Counted from the first letter of the stretch, positions 1 to 8,225 are shown. The stretch is DNA of 34,651 nucleotides from Firmicutes bacterium UBA2598 (GCA_002339345.1 DDKM01000006.1:1-34651); one strand, 5' to 3'. Made by a program: numbers and translations. Notes: generated by a model from the sequence alone, not told the origin.

Positions 1-126
1 AAGACATCTTGGGGTGTTTCTTTTTTTTGTGTATGGGGTGGCTGGTCGGTTTAGCGGCACCTTTTTCTACGGTTAATCATTCAAAAGAGGGCGTTTTGTC
101 AGCGCATTACAATGGCATGTGCCCGA

Positions 127-155
127 TTGAACAAAAATGCATCATCAGGTACAAT
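127..155 (+). promoter_or_regulatory. Candidate sigmaA promoter for the sigma54 activator gene
   Basis: A TTGAAC box (127-132) is followed after 17 bases by TACAAT (150-155). This is a reasonable housekeeping promoter about 200 bases upstream of the activator gene. The assignment rests on consensus match and spacing only. Confidence 0.4.
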
Positions 156-210
156 GGGAAAAAAGCAAAACAAAGCAAAGCTGATAACAACCACTCGCCA
201 CTTACTTCTC

Positions 211-245
211 GTGACGTTCCCCTGCCTGGAGGGGGTGCATTTTTG
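211..245 (+). other. Leader hairpin followed by a short T run
   Basis: In the leader of the activator gene a CCCCT/AGGGG stem (about 217-233) is followed shortly by a five-T run (241-245). It could be a weak terminator or attenuator between the candidate promoter at 127-155 and the coding start near 361-379. Otherwise I see no gene in 1-360; the open frame across it does not look like protein-coding sequence. Confidence 0.25.
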
Positions 246-360
246 GCCGCAATCACAACGCGACCTTTGATGCAGCTTCGTGGACCCTATGCCAGCTTAG
301 GCGGATCGGCAGGACCACGACGGTCGCCACGTCCACACTACTCCGGGTGGAAGGAAACGT

Positions 361-1755
361 TTGGAGGCTGCTACTGCAATGGGAAATGGCATGCTAAAGA
401 TGGAGAAAATACTGCATTTGGCGCTGGAAAACACGCCTAACGGTCTGGCGGTAGTTGATGGGCAGGGTACTGTTATATTCGTGAATAGGCAGTACTGTGA
501 GTTTGCTAAAACAAGCCAGGAGAAATTGCTGGGGACAAACCTGAGTGCCAGTGTTTCCTTTTCCCTCATGACCCATATCCTAAAATCGGGAGAAAGGATT
601 ATTAAGCTTGTCCAGGACACTGGGGAGGAAAAAGCAGTTCTGGAAGAAAAACCCATACTTCAGGAAGGCAGAATTGAAGGGGGGATCAGTTACCTGATTT
701 CCCAAAAAAACCGCAGTGTGAAAATGCTATTGGACCAGCTAAATACCCTGGCGGAGGAGGTCAGATACTACCGGGAGCGTTTAGCCAGCAAAGAAACGGG
801 CAGCAGTCATTTCCGGTATTTTATCAGCAGCAATGAAAAACTGATGGAAACGGTGGAACTGGCACGGCGGGCAGCCATGTTTGACGCCAATATTCTGATT
901 ACCGGAGAAACGGGAACGGGCAAAGAGTTGCTGGCCACAGCCATCCACCATGAAAGCAAGAGAAAAAAACATCCATTTATCAAGGTAAACTGTGCGGCAA
1001 TACCTACAAACCTTTTGGAATCGGAACTCTTTGGCTACGAGGGTGGAGCCTTTACCGGGGCAAGGGGCGATGGGAAGCCCGGAAAATTTGAACTGGCCAA
1101 TCACGGCACTATCTTTTTGGATGAGATCGGTGATATGCCGTTGGAAATGCAGGCCAAAATCCTGCGCGTTATTCAGGAAAGGGAAATTGAAAGGGTGGGC
1201 GGTACCAAAACTGTGAAGGTTGATGTGCGGATTATATCCGCTACCAACAGGGATTTGGCTCAGATGGTTGCCGAGGGAACATTCCGAGAGGATTTATATT
1301 ACCGGCTGCTGGTAATTGGCCTTAGATTACCACCTCTGCGGGAAAGGTTGGAGGACCTGCCCTATATCGCCAATGATATACTGAACCGGTTGTGCATGAG
1401 GTATGAGGTCTCAAAACCGGAAATATCTCCCCAAGGGATGACGGTCCTGAAAAAATACCAGTGGCCGGGGAACATCAGGGAGCTGGAGAATGTGCTGGAA
1501 AGGGCCCTTAATCTTACCACCGGCGGTGTAATCGAGGTGCACCATTTTCCCGAAAAGTTGCTGGCTAACGCGGGGGTAAGGGTGCGGGTGGAGGTGCAGA
1601 ACAAGACCCTGGACCAGTTAATCGAACTTAAGGAAAAGGAAATAATTTACGAGACTCTGGCCTATACAGGCAACAATAAACAAAAAGCTGCGGAGATTTT
1701 GGGGTTAAGCCGTACTGCCTTGTATAAAAAATTGAAAAAATACAACATAAGTTAA
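361..1755 (+). CDS. Sigma54-dependent transcriptional activator (PAS, AAA+, Fis-type HTH)
   Basis: This 464-residue protein should activate RNA polymerase carrying sigma54 by ATP hydrolysis. An N-terminal PAS sensor spans about residues 18-115. A short linker leads to the AAA+ domain, with Walker A GETGTGKE (about 182-189), the sigma54-contact loop GAFTGA (229-234) and Walker B IFLDEIGD (about 251-258). A Fis-type helix-turn-helix closes the protein (about 425-462, AAEILGLSRTALYKKL). There is no receiver domain, so the signal is probably a small molecule or redox state sensed by PAS, not phosphorylation; that is inference. The start is TTG 361 or ATG 379; GGAGG at 363-367 favours ATG 379. It lies just upstream of, and in the same direction as, the hdr-mvh operon, which has a -24/-12 type promoter, so that operon is the likely target. 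Confidence 0.9.
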   Translation: MEAATAMGNGMLKMEKILHLALENTPNGLAVVDGQGTVIFVNRQYCEFAKTSQEKLLGTNLSASVSFSLMTHILKSGERIIKLVQDTGEEKAVLEEKPILQEGRIEGGISYLISQKNRSVKMLLDQLNTLAEEVRYYRERLASKETGSSHFRYFISSNEKLMETVELARRAAMFDANILITGETGTGKELLATAIHHESKRKKHPFIKVNCAAIPTNLLESELFGYEGGAFTGARGDGKPGKFELANHGTIFLDEIGDMPLEMQAKILRVIQEREIERVGGTKTVKVDVRIISATNRDLAQMVAEGTFREDLYYRLLVIGLRLPPLRERLEDLPYIANDILNRLCMRYEVSKPEISPQGMTVLKKYQWPGNIRELENVLERALNLTTGGVIEVHHFPEKLLANAGVRVRVEVQNKTLDQLIELKEKEIIYETLAYTGNNKQKAAEILGLSRTALYKKLKKYNIS

Positions 1756-1787
1756 CACTAGGTAACCTCCTAGTGTTAACTTATGTT
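1744..1787. repeat. Perfect 19-bp inverted repeat spanning the activator stop codon
   Basis: The arms at 1744-1762 (AACATAAGTTAACACTAGG) and 1769-1787 are perfect reverse complements around a 6-base loop (TAACCT). The left arm contains the stop codon of the activator gene (1753-1755). The stem is AT-rich and no long T run follows, so it is not a textbook terminator. It may terminate weakly or be an operator/enhancer: each arm carries GTTAACAC or its complement, and a third GTTAACAC lies at 1826-1833. Confidence 0.7.
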
Positions 1788-1836
1788 TACAAGCCCTTGA
1801 TATCCGGGTGTAAGTGTAAGCCTGGGTTAACACATA

Positions 1837-1854
1837 TGCTTGTTATAACAAGCA
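1837..1854. promoter_or_regulatory. 18-bp perfect palindrome, candidate activator binding site (UAS)
   Basis: TGCTTGTTATAACAAGCA is a perfect palindrome centred about 80 bases upstream of the -24 element at 1926. This is a typical distance for an upstream activating sequence bound by a sigma54 enhancer-binding protein. The adjacent PAS/AAA+/Fis gene is the obvious candidate binder. This is inference from symmetry and position. Confidence 0.5.
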
Positions 1855-1924
1855 CTTTCCCGGTTGGGGCGGGTAAACTGTGTGAAAAATCGGCATTTTC
1901 AGACCATAACCAATGTTTTGTTTT

Positions 1925-1940
1925 TGGTATAATATTTGCT
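1925..1940 (+). promoter_or_regulatory. Candidate sigma54 (-24/-12) promoter of the hdr-mvh operon
   Basis: TGGTATAATATTTGCT has the invariant GG (1926-1927) and GC (1938-1939) separated by exactly ten bases, with TTGCT at the -12 element. It lies 46 bases upstream of hdrC, directly after a sigma54 activator gene. It also contains TATAAT (1928-1933), which could serve as a sigmaA -10 box, but no convincing -35 box stands 16-18 bases upstream. I favour the sigma54 reading. Confidence 0.6.
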
Positions 1941-1985
1941 ACATTGCCCGTCGTGGTATTTGTTTGAAGAAAGGCAGGTCGGAAG

Positions 1986-2564
1986 ATGAGTGGAGCAATG
2001 GCAGCAACAGGGCAATTAAAACCAAATCAATTTCTGCTAGAAGTCGCTGGTATGCCCGGCGGTGAACGCATCACCGCGTGCATCCAATGCGGCACATGTT
2101 CCGGATCTTGTCCCACCAGTTACCGGATGGATTACACGCCGCGAAAGCTTCTTACTATGGTCCGGGCGGGCCTGAAGGAAAGGGTTCTGCAGAGTGAGGC
2201 CATTTGGCTGTGCGCCTCATGCTATTCTTGTTCTGTTAGGTGCCCGCGGGGGGTTGTGATTACCGATTTGATGTACGCCTTGAAGAACCTGGCCATTCAA
2301 CAGGGCTTCGTTCCCAAAAAGGCCGTAGCCTATAACTTCTATAGCAGTTTTAACCGGGTGGTGGAGGATGTTGGTCGCCTCAACGAGCGGAGGTTAATCA
2401 CCCGCTTTGCCCTGAAAACTGATCCGGCAAAGCTAATTAAATTTGCTCCCTTGGGCCTGAAGCTCCTGGTAAGGGGAAGGCTAGCCGTTTTCCCACCTTC
2501 CCTGAAAAACAAGAAAGAGTTTAAGCGCATGATTGCCAGGGGGAAGGGAGGGGGAGGGAAGTGA
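1986..2564 (+). CDS. hdrC: Heterodisulfide reductase-like subunit C (two [4Fe-4S] ferredoxin)
   Basis: This 192-residue iron-sulfur protein has two ferredoxin motifs, CIQCGTCSGSCP (Cys 32, 35, 38, 42) and CASCYSCSVRCP (Cys 76, 79, 82, 86). It lacks membrane segments and matches soluble HdrC in length. In the family, HdrC carries electrons between the flavin subunit HdrA and the catalytic HdrB. It is the first gene of a tightly packed operon and overlaps hdrB by four bases (GTGA). ATG 1986 is used; ATG 1998 is an alternative, and neither has a strong Shine-Dalgarno site. Confidence 0.92.
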   Translation: MSGAMAATGQLKPNQFLLEVAGMPGGERITACIQCGTCSGSCPTSYRMDYTPRKLLTMVRAGLKERVLQSEAIWLCASCYSCSVRCPRGVVITDLMYALKNLAIQQGFVPKKAVAYNFYSSFNRVVEDVGRLNERRLITRFALKTDPAKLIKFAPLGLKLLVRGRLAVFPPSLKNKKEFKRMIARGKGGGGK

Positions 2565-3424
2565 GATACAGCTACTACCCCGGTTGCTCTCTACACGGCT
2601 CTGCAGTGGATTACCAGATGTCCATCCAAGCCTGTTGTAATGCCTTAAAGATCATGTTGGATGAGATCGATGACTGGAACTGTTGTGGGGCAACGGCTGC
2701 GGCCAGCGAGGACCACCGGTTGGCCACCCTGCTGGCCGCCAGGACCCTGGCGAAATGCAGTGAAGCTCCCTACCCCATTGCCGTTTCCTGTAACGCCTGT
2801 TATTCCCGCCTGAACCAGGTTAACGCCAAGATGGCCAGATACCCGGAAATAAGGGAAGAAGTAACCGCGGTGCTGGCTGAATCCGGCCTGATGTTGGTGG
2901 ATGACTACAGGGTAAAGCACCTCCTGGAAATCTTTTGTGAAGACATGGGGTTGGACAGGCTGAAAGAGCAGGTTTCCCAGCCTCTGATCAACTTAAAGGT
3001 CATTCCCTATTACGGTTGCCAGATGGTCCGGCCCAGGGCTTATGATCACCCGGAACAGCCCACATCCCTTGATAATATTTTAACTACCATTGGTGCTCAG
3101 GTGCTGCCATTCCATAAAAAGACCAAGTGCTGTGGTGCGGCATTAATTTCAACCAATGAACCTGTTGCCCTGAAACTGGTACAAAAGATTCTTGACGAGG
3201 CCTCGCAGAGGGGCGCCGATGTGATAGCCGTATCCTGCCCGTTGTGCCAGATGAACCTGGATGCTTTCCAGGATAAAGTCAACAGCCTGTTTGGCACCGC
3301 TTACAAACTACCGGTGGTTTACTTTACCCAATTGGTAGGTTTATCATTGGGTATTAGCGTGAAAAAGCTGGGCCTTGACCGGGGCATTGTCCCTGCCATG
3401 CCTGTACTTAGGACATACCTTTAG
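2561..3424 (+). CDS. hdrB: Heterodisulfide reductase-like subunit B (CCG domain, catalytic)
   Basis: This 287-residue protein carries two cysteine-rich CCG domains, the hallmark of HdrB. The first has Cys9, Cys41-Cys42, Cys77 and Cys80; the second has YYGC, KCCGAAL and SCPLC. In methanogens these bind two noncubane [4Fe-4S] clusters that reduce the CoM-S-S-CoB disulfide. A bacterium of this type should not make those thiols, so the physiological disulfide is unknown. The GTG start overlaps the hdrC stop, indicating translational coupling. No key cysteine appears to be missing. Confidence 0.93.
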   Translation: MRYSYYPGCSLHGSAVDYQMSIQACCNALKIMLDEIDDWNCCGATAAASEDHRLATLLAARTLAKCSEAPYPIAVSCNACYSRLNQVNAKMARYPEIREEVTAVLAESGLMLVDDYRVKHLLEIFCEDMGLDRLKEQVSQPLINLKVIPYYGCQMVRPRAYDHPEQPTSLDNILTTIGAQVLPFHKKTKCCGAALISTNEPVALKLVQKILDEASQRGADVIAVSCPLCQMNLDAFQDKVNSLFGTAYKLPVVYFTQLVGLSLGISVKKLGLDRGIVPAMPVLRTYL

Positions 3425-3435
3425 GAGGTGGTAAT

Positions 3436-5388
3436 ATGCAGGAAAAAATCGGCGTCTATATCTGTCACTGCGGGTCCAACATCGCTGCTACTGTGGATGT
3501 GGAAAGGGTAGCCAAGGAGGCGGGTGGATGGGACCAGGTGGCGGTTGCCCGGGATTATAAATACATGTGCTCCGACCCGGGGCAGGAATTGATTAAAAAG
3601 GATATCCGGGAACTGGGGTTATCAAGGGTGGTTGTGGCCGCCTGCTCTCCCCGCATGCATGAGCCCACTTTTCGAAGGGCGCTGGAACAGGCGGGGATTA
3701 ACGGGTACCTTCTGGAAATGGCAAATATCCGGGAACAGTGTTCCTGGATATCTATGGATGACCATGCCAGCACCGCCAAGGCCATATCCCTCACCAGAGC
3801 GGCGGTACGGCGGGTGGTCCATCACCGGCCCATCCATGAACGGGAAGTGCCGGTCAACAATGCTACCATGGTGGTCGGTGGGGGGATTTCCGGCATTCAG
3901 GCCGCGTTGCAGATTGCCCAGGCTGGCTATCCGGTATACCTCATCGAACGCGAACCTTCCATCGGCGGCCACATGGCCAAATTCGACAAGACTTTTCCCA
4001 CTATGGACTGTGCTGCGTGCATCCTGACCCCGAAAATGGTGAGTGTCAACCAGGATCCAAATATAAAACTGCTCACCTGTTCCGAAGTTGTGCATGTGGA
4101 TGGATATGTGGGTAATTTCAAGGTCAAAGTGAAAAAAAGACCACGGTATGTGGAAGAACACCTTTGCACCGGGTGTGGTGATTGCGAATCAGCCTGTATT
4201 TTAAAGGGCAAAATCTTGTCTGAGTTCGACATGGGCCTGTCCAAGCGCAGCGCAGCCTACATTCCTTTCCCCCAGGCCGTTCCCTTGAAGGCGGTTATTG
4301 ATGCCAAGAATTGCTTAATGCTCACCAAGGGGAAGTGCAGTAAAGCCTGTGCCAAGGCTTGCCAGCGGGAGGCTATCAACTTCAGCCAGCAGGAAGAAGT
4401 TATCGATCTGGAGGTTGGATCCATCATCCTGGCCACCGGATACGACCTATTCGACCCCACGCAAGGACCACAATGGGGTTACGGTACATATGACAATGTG
4501 TTGACCGGCCTGCAGTTTGAGCGGATGACCAACGCTTCCGGGCCAACCCAGGGAAAAATATTGATGAAGGATGGCCGGGAACCGAGGAGGGTGGCTATCA
4601 TGCACTGCATTGGCAGCCGGGATGAAAACTATCACAAGCACTGCTCCCGGGTCTGCTGCATGAGTTCGGTCAAGTTTGCCCACCTGGTCAAGGAGAAACT
4701 TGATGCCGAGGTCTATGAGTTTTACATTGACATGCGGACCTTTGGCAAACAGTACGAGGAATTTTACAACCGGGTCCAGGAAGAGGGGGTTAATTTCATC
4801 CGGGGCAAGGCTGCTGAAGTGACGGAAATAGACGGGCAGTTGACGGTGCGGGCGGAGGATACCCTACTGGGAGCCTACCGGGAGATTCCCGTCGATATGG
4901 TCATTCTGAATACTGCCCTGGTTCCACGCCACGATACCGACAAGGTGAGCCAGATTTTTGGCGTATCCCGCAGTGCCGATGGGTTCTTCCTGGAATCCCA
5001 TATTAAGCTGGATCCGGTGACAACCACTACCGATGGCATCCACCTGGCCGGCTGCTGCCAAAGCCCCAAGGATATTCCGGACAGTGTGGCCCAGGGTTCG
5101 GCGGCGGCCGCCCAGTCCCTGGCGGTGATCGCCACCGGCAAGGTGAAAATTTCACCGATAACCGCCAGCATTGATCAGGAGTTTTGTGCCGGGTGCAAGA
5201 TGTGTATCGGTGGATGTCCTTTCAAAGCAATTACTTTCAATGAGGATGCAAAAGTGTCTACGGTAAACCAGGCGGTTTGCAAGGGGTGTGGCACCTGTGG
5301 GGCCATCTGCCCGTCAGGGGCCATTGCCATCGCCCATTTCAGTGACCAGCAAATCTTTGCCCAAATCGAGGGGGTGTGCAGTCAATGA
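3436..5388 (+). CDS. hdrA: Heterodisulfide reductase-like subunit A (FAD, iron-sulfur, bifurcating)
   Basis: This 650-residue flavoprotein is the expected electron-bifurcating subunit. An N-terminal cysteine-containing domain (about 1-135, ICHCG) precedes an FAD-binding Rossmann fold with GGGISG (148-153). An inserted ferredoxin motif, CTGCGDCESAC, lies near residue 238, followed by a further cysteine-rich segment (CSKACAKACQ). Two C-terminal [4Fe-4S] motifs occur at about 584-595 (CAGCKMCIGGCP) and 615-626 (CKGCGTCGAICP). Full length indicates a complete HdrA. AGGAGGTGG lies just before the ATG. By analogy with the methanogen complex, FAD would split H2 electrons between ferredoxin and the HdrB disulfide. 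Confidence 0.95.
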   Translation: MQEKIGVYICHCGSNIAATVDVERVAKEAGGWDQVAVARDYKYMCSDPGQELIKKDIRELGLSRVVVAACSPRMHEPTFRRALEQAGINGYLLEMANIREQCSWISMDDHASTAKAISLTRAAVRRVVHHRPIHEREVPVNNATMVVGGGISGIQAALQIAQAGYPVYLIEREPSIGGHMAKFDKTFPTMDCAACILTPKMVSVNQDPNIKLLTCSEVVHVDGYVGNFKVKVKKRPRYVEEHLCTGCGDCESACILKGKILSEFDMGLSKRSAAYIPFPQAVPLKAVIDAKNCLMLTKGKCSKACAKACQREAINFSQQEEVIDLEVGSIILATGYDLFDPTQGPQWGYGTYDNVLTGLQFERMTNASGPTQGKILMKDGREPRRVAIMHCIGSRDENYHKHCSRVCCMSSVKFAHLVKEKLDAEVYEFYIDMRTFGKQYEEFYNRVQEEGVNFIRGKAAEVTEIDGQLTVRAEDTLLGAYREIPVDMVILNTALVPRHDTDKVSQIFGVSRSADGFFLESHIKLDPVTTTTDGIHLAGCCQSPKDIPDSVAQGSAAAAQSLAVIATGKVKISPITASIDQEFCAGCKMCIGGCPFKAITFNEDAKVSTVNQAVCKGCGTCGAICPSGAIAIAHFSDQQIFAQIEGVCSQ

Positions 5389-5813
5389 CAGGCAGGTTTG
5401 AACCAAATATTGTGGGGATTCTGTGCAACTGGTGCTCCTATACCGGGGCGGATCTGGCGGGAGTGGCCAGGATCAAATACCCGGCTAACATAAAGATCGT
5501 GAGAGTGATGTGTACCGGTCGGGTTGATCCGGCCTTCGTTCTCAAAGCCTTCAAAGAGGGCGCTGACGGGGTGCTGGTCAGCGGGTGCCACCCTGGAAGC
5601 TGCCATTATGTGGACGGTAACATCAAAATGATGCGCCGGGAACCCCTGTTGTCAGCTATGCTGGAGCAGCTGGGGATAGAGGGCACACGCTTCAAGCTGG
5701 TCTGGGTATCGGCTTCGGAAGGGGAGAGATTTGCCAAAATTGTAGCTGAAATGACCGAGGAAATCAGAAGGCTGGGGCCATTGACCATAAAGGAGGGTGA
5801 GCAGGTTGGCTAA
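5385..5813 (+). CDS. mvhD: Methyl-viologen-reducing hydrogenase delta-type subunit (MvhD)
   Basis: This 142-residue protein is a MvhD-type [2Fe-2S] subunit that joins HdrA to the hydrogenase. It has the characteristic LCNWCSY (Cys 14 and 17), RVMCTGR and GCHPGSCHY cysteines. I chose ATG 5385, which overlaps the hdrA stop as ATGA and has GAGGGGGTG about nine bases upstream; an upstream in-frame GTG at 5376 would add three residues. Its position between hdrA and the hydrogenase subunits supports an intact Hdr-Mvh complex. Confidence 0.93.
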   Translation: MTGRFEPNIVGILCNWCSYTGADLAGVARIKYPANIKIVRVMCTGRVDPAFVLKAFKEGADGVLVSGCHPGSCHYVDGNIKMMRREPLLSAMLEQLGIEGTRFKLVWVSASEGERFAKIVAEMTEEIRRLGPLTIKEGEQVG

Positions 5814-6768
5814 GCTGAAACTGGCCGTTTACTGGACCGCAGCGTGCGGTGGTTGTGATGTGGCCATCTTGGACATGAACGAAAGGATCATGGCGGTGGG
5901 GGACGCTTGTGACATCGTCCTTTGGCCCTTGGCCGCCGATGGCAAGTATCACCACGTGGAAGGGATGCCCGACCACTCCATCGACGTTTGCCTCTTTCAC
6001 GGAGCCATCCGCAACAGTGAAAACCTGGCCATGGCCCGGTTACTGCGGGAAAAATCCAACATTCTGGTTTCCTTTGGTTCGTGTGCCAGCCTTGGCGGTA
6101 TCCCCGGCCTGGCCAATTTTTATAGCCGCGAGGAAATCTTCCGGCGAGCCTACATGGAAAGCGAGTCCACCGTCAACAGGGAAGGAGTTTTCCCACAACA
6201 ATCGGTGGCGGTTCCCGAGGGTGAGCTGACATTACCCGAGTTTTTTGACACTGTTTATACCTTGGCCCAGGTGGTGCCGGTTGACTATTTCATCCCCGGG
6301 TGTCCACCCACTACCGACCAAATTTGGACTGCTGTTCAGGCTGTTGTATCAGGCAATCTGCCCCCAAGGAAAACGGTGATTGCCGGCAGAAAGAGCCTAT
6401 GTGATGAATGCCCGCGGGTTAAAGAAGAAAAAAAAATACAGTCTTTCAAGCGGCCCTTTGAAGTAATGGTTGACCCGGCGAAGTGCTTAATTGAACAGGG
6501 AATAGTCTGTTGTGGCCCCGCTACCAGAGGCGGTTGCGGCGCCAGGTGCACCAAGGCCAATATGCCGTGCCGGGGATGCTTTGGACCCCCAGACCAGATT
6601 GCCGACCAGGGAGCCAAGCTGGTGGGAGCTTTAGCTTCGATTATAGACTCCCAAGATCCCCAAGAACTAAGAAAGATCAGCCATCTTCTGGCAGATCCGG
6701 CTGGTATCTTTTATCGTTTCAGCCTGGCGGACTCCCTGTTAAAGCACAAAAGGAAGGAGGTTTGCTGA
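5806..6768 (+). CDS. mvhG: [NiFe]-hydrogenase small subunit, MvhG type
   Basis: This 320-residue subunit carries the electron-transfer clusters of a group 3-type soluble [NiFe] hydrogenase. Proximal cluster ligands are visible in CGGC (Cys 14 and 17), GSCASLGG and PGCPP. The C-terminal cysteine-rich part (CDECP, CCGPATRGGCGARC, CRGCFG) should hold further [4Fe-4S] clusters. There is no twin-arginine signal, so the enzyme is cytoplasmic. I use TTG 5806 because AAGGAGG (5790-5796) stands nine bases upstream; GTG 5797 abuts that site. It overlaps mvhD by eight bases and touches mvhA (TGATG). Confidence 0.92.
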   Translation: MAKLKLAVYWTAACGGCDVAILDMNERIMAVGDACDIVLWPLAADGKYHHVEGMPDHSIDVCLFHGAIRNSENLAMARLLREKSNILVSFGSCASLGGIPGLANFYSREEIFRRAYMESESTVNREGVFPQQSVAVPEGELTLPEFFDTVYTLAQVVPVDYFIPGCPPTTDQIWTAVQAVVSGNLPPRKTVIAGRKSLCDECPRVKEEKKIQSFKRPFEVMVDPAKCLIEQGIVCCGPATRGGCGARCTKANMPCRGCFGPPDQIADQGAKLVGALASIIDSQDPQELRKISHLLADPAGIFYRFSLADSLLKHKRKEVC

Positions 6769-8225
6769 TGCAGCGGATTACCATCGATCCCATCACCCGC
6801 CTGGAAGGTCACGGGAAAATCGAAATATTCCTCGATGCGGCAGGTGATGTGGCCAATGCTTATTTCCAGGTACCCGAACTGAGAGGATTTGAGAAATTCT
6901 GTGAGGGAAGACCGGCAGAAGAATTAGCCCGGATTGTTCCCCGGATTTGCGGGGTATGTCCTGAAGCCCATCACCTGGCCAGTGTGAAGGCCCTGGACGC
7001 CCTGTGGCAGGTAGAACCGCCATTTACAGCGAAATTATTAAGGGAAATCCTTTACTGTGCCCATTTTATCCATTCCCATATAGCCCACTTCTACGCCCTG
7101 GCGGCACCCGATTTCGTGCTTGGGCCGGATGCCCGGCCGGAGGAAAGAAATATTTTAGGGGTGGTTGGGAAGGTAGGACTGGAAGTGGGCGGCGAAGTTA
7201 TCAAGCACCGGGCCTTTGCCCAGGACATCCAGCGGATCATCGGCGGTAAGGCGACCCATCCGGTAACGGGCATTCCCGGAGGCATGAGCAAGGGGATTAC
7301 AGCGGAAGAACAAGCAGAAATCCTTGCCAAGGGTAAATCCTGTGTGGAATTTGGCAGATTGTCTCTGAAGATTTTTGAGGACGTGGTGCTGCAAAATAAA
7401 GCATACGTGGATTTGATCGTGGGAGATGTCTATAAAATTAACACTTATTCCATGGGGCTGGTTGATGCCAATGGCCACATGAATTTTTATGACGGCAAGA
7501 TCAAGGTGGTCGACCAGGAAGGTAAAGAATTCGCCGTCTTTGAGGCGAAAGACTATCTCGAACACCTGCAGGAACGGGTTGAACCCTGGACCTACCTGAA
7601 ATTTGTGTTTTTGAAGAAGGTTGGCTGGCAAGGGTTTACCGATGGCAAGGATAGCGGCGTATTCCGGGTAGGGCCGTTGGCCCGTTTCAATGTTACCCGT
7701 GGCATGGCCACACCCCTGGCCCAGGAGGCCTATGAAAAAATGGTGGCCACTCTGGGTGGCAGGGTTGTACAAGCTACCCTGGCCTACCACTGGGCCCGGT
7801 TGATTGAATTGCTTTATGCCGCAGAACGCCTGGTGGAACTGGCCCAGGATGACATGGTGGCCGGCCCAGATTTCCGGGTTATCCCATCTGCCGAACCCCA
7901 AGAAGGGGTGGGGGTTGTGGAAGCTCCCCGGGGAACCCTTTTCCATCATTACCAATCCAATACCCAAGGGATCACTACCAAGGTTAACCTCATTGTGGCT
8001 ACCACCAACAATCATGCCGCCATCAGCATGAGTGTCAAGCGGGCGGCGGAAAAACTGATCAAAAAGGGTGAGGTCAGCCAGGGGCTGTTAAACATGGTCG
8101 AGATGGCTTTCCGGGCATATGACCCCTGCTTGTCCTGCGCCACTCATTCCTTGCCCGGACAGATGCCCCTGGAAATCAAGATCTTTGATCACGAAGGCGA
8201 GCTGAAAGAGCGGCTATGGCGGTAG
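6768..8225 (+). CDS. mvhA: [NiFe]-hydrogenase large subunit, MvhA type
   Basis: This 485-residue catalytic subunit oxidises H2 at a NiFe(CN)2CO centre. Nickel ligands are in RICGVC (Cys 61 and 64) and DPCLSCATH (Cys 454 and 457). Both are cysteine codons, so this is not a selenohydrogenase. After His460 a 25-residue tail remains, the peptide expected to be removed by the endopeptidase encoded next. ATG 6768 follows AGGAAGGAGG and overlaps the mvhG stop by one base. A longer open frame upstream of this ATG lies inside mvhG and is not credible. Together with MvhG and MvhD it supplies electrons to HdrA. Confidence 0.95.
   Translation: MQRITIDPITRLEGHGKIEIFLDAAGDVANAYFQVPELRGFEKFCEGRPAEELARIVPRICGVCPEAHHLASVKALDALWQVEPPFTAKLLREILYCAHFIHSHIAHFYALAAPDFVLGPDARPEERNILGVVGKVGLEVGGEVIKHRAFAQDIQRIIGGKATHPVTGIPGGMSKGITAEEQAEILAKGKSCVEFGRLSLKIFEDVVLQNKAYVDLIVGDVYKINTYSMGLVDANGHMNFYDGKIKVVDQEGKEFAVFEAKDYLEHLQERVEPWTYLKFVFLKKVGWQGFTDGKDSGVFRVGPLARFNVTRGMATPLAQEAYEKMVATLGGRVVQATLAYHWARLIELLYAAERLVELAQDDMVAGPDFRVIPSAEPQEGVGVVEAPRGTLFHHYQSNTQGITTKVNLIVATTNNHAAISMSVKRAAEKLIKKGEVSQGLLNMVEMAFRAYDPCLSCATHSLPGQMPLEIKIFDHEGELKERLWR

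Noticed and set aside
9..440. 143-codon open frame at the left edge
   Set aside because: Low-complexity and basic composition with no recognisable family; it overlaps the well-supported activator gene in another frame and has no ribosome site.
7155..8015. 286-codon open frame antisense to mvhA
   Set aside because: It is complementary to the conserved mvhA gene, has no family-like motifs, and is explained by codon bias of the sense gene.
8118..8150. Possible selenocysteine site in the hydrogenase large subunit
   Set aside because: Both nickel-ligand positions of the DPCLSCATH motif are TGC cysteine codons; there is no in-frame TGA.
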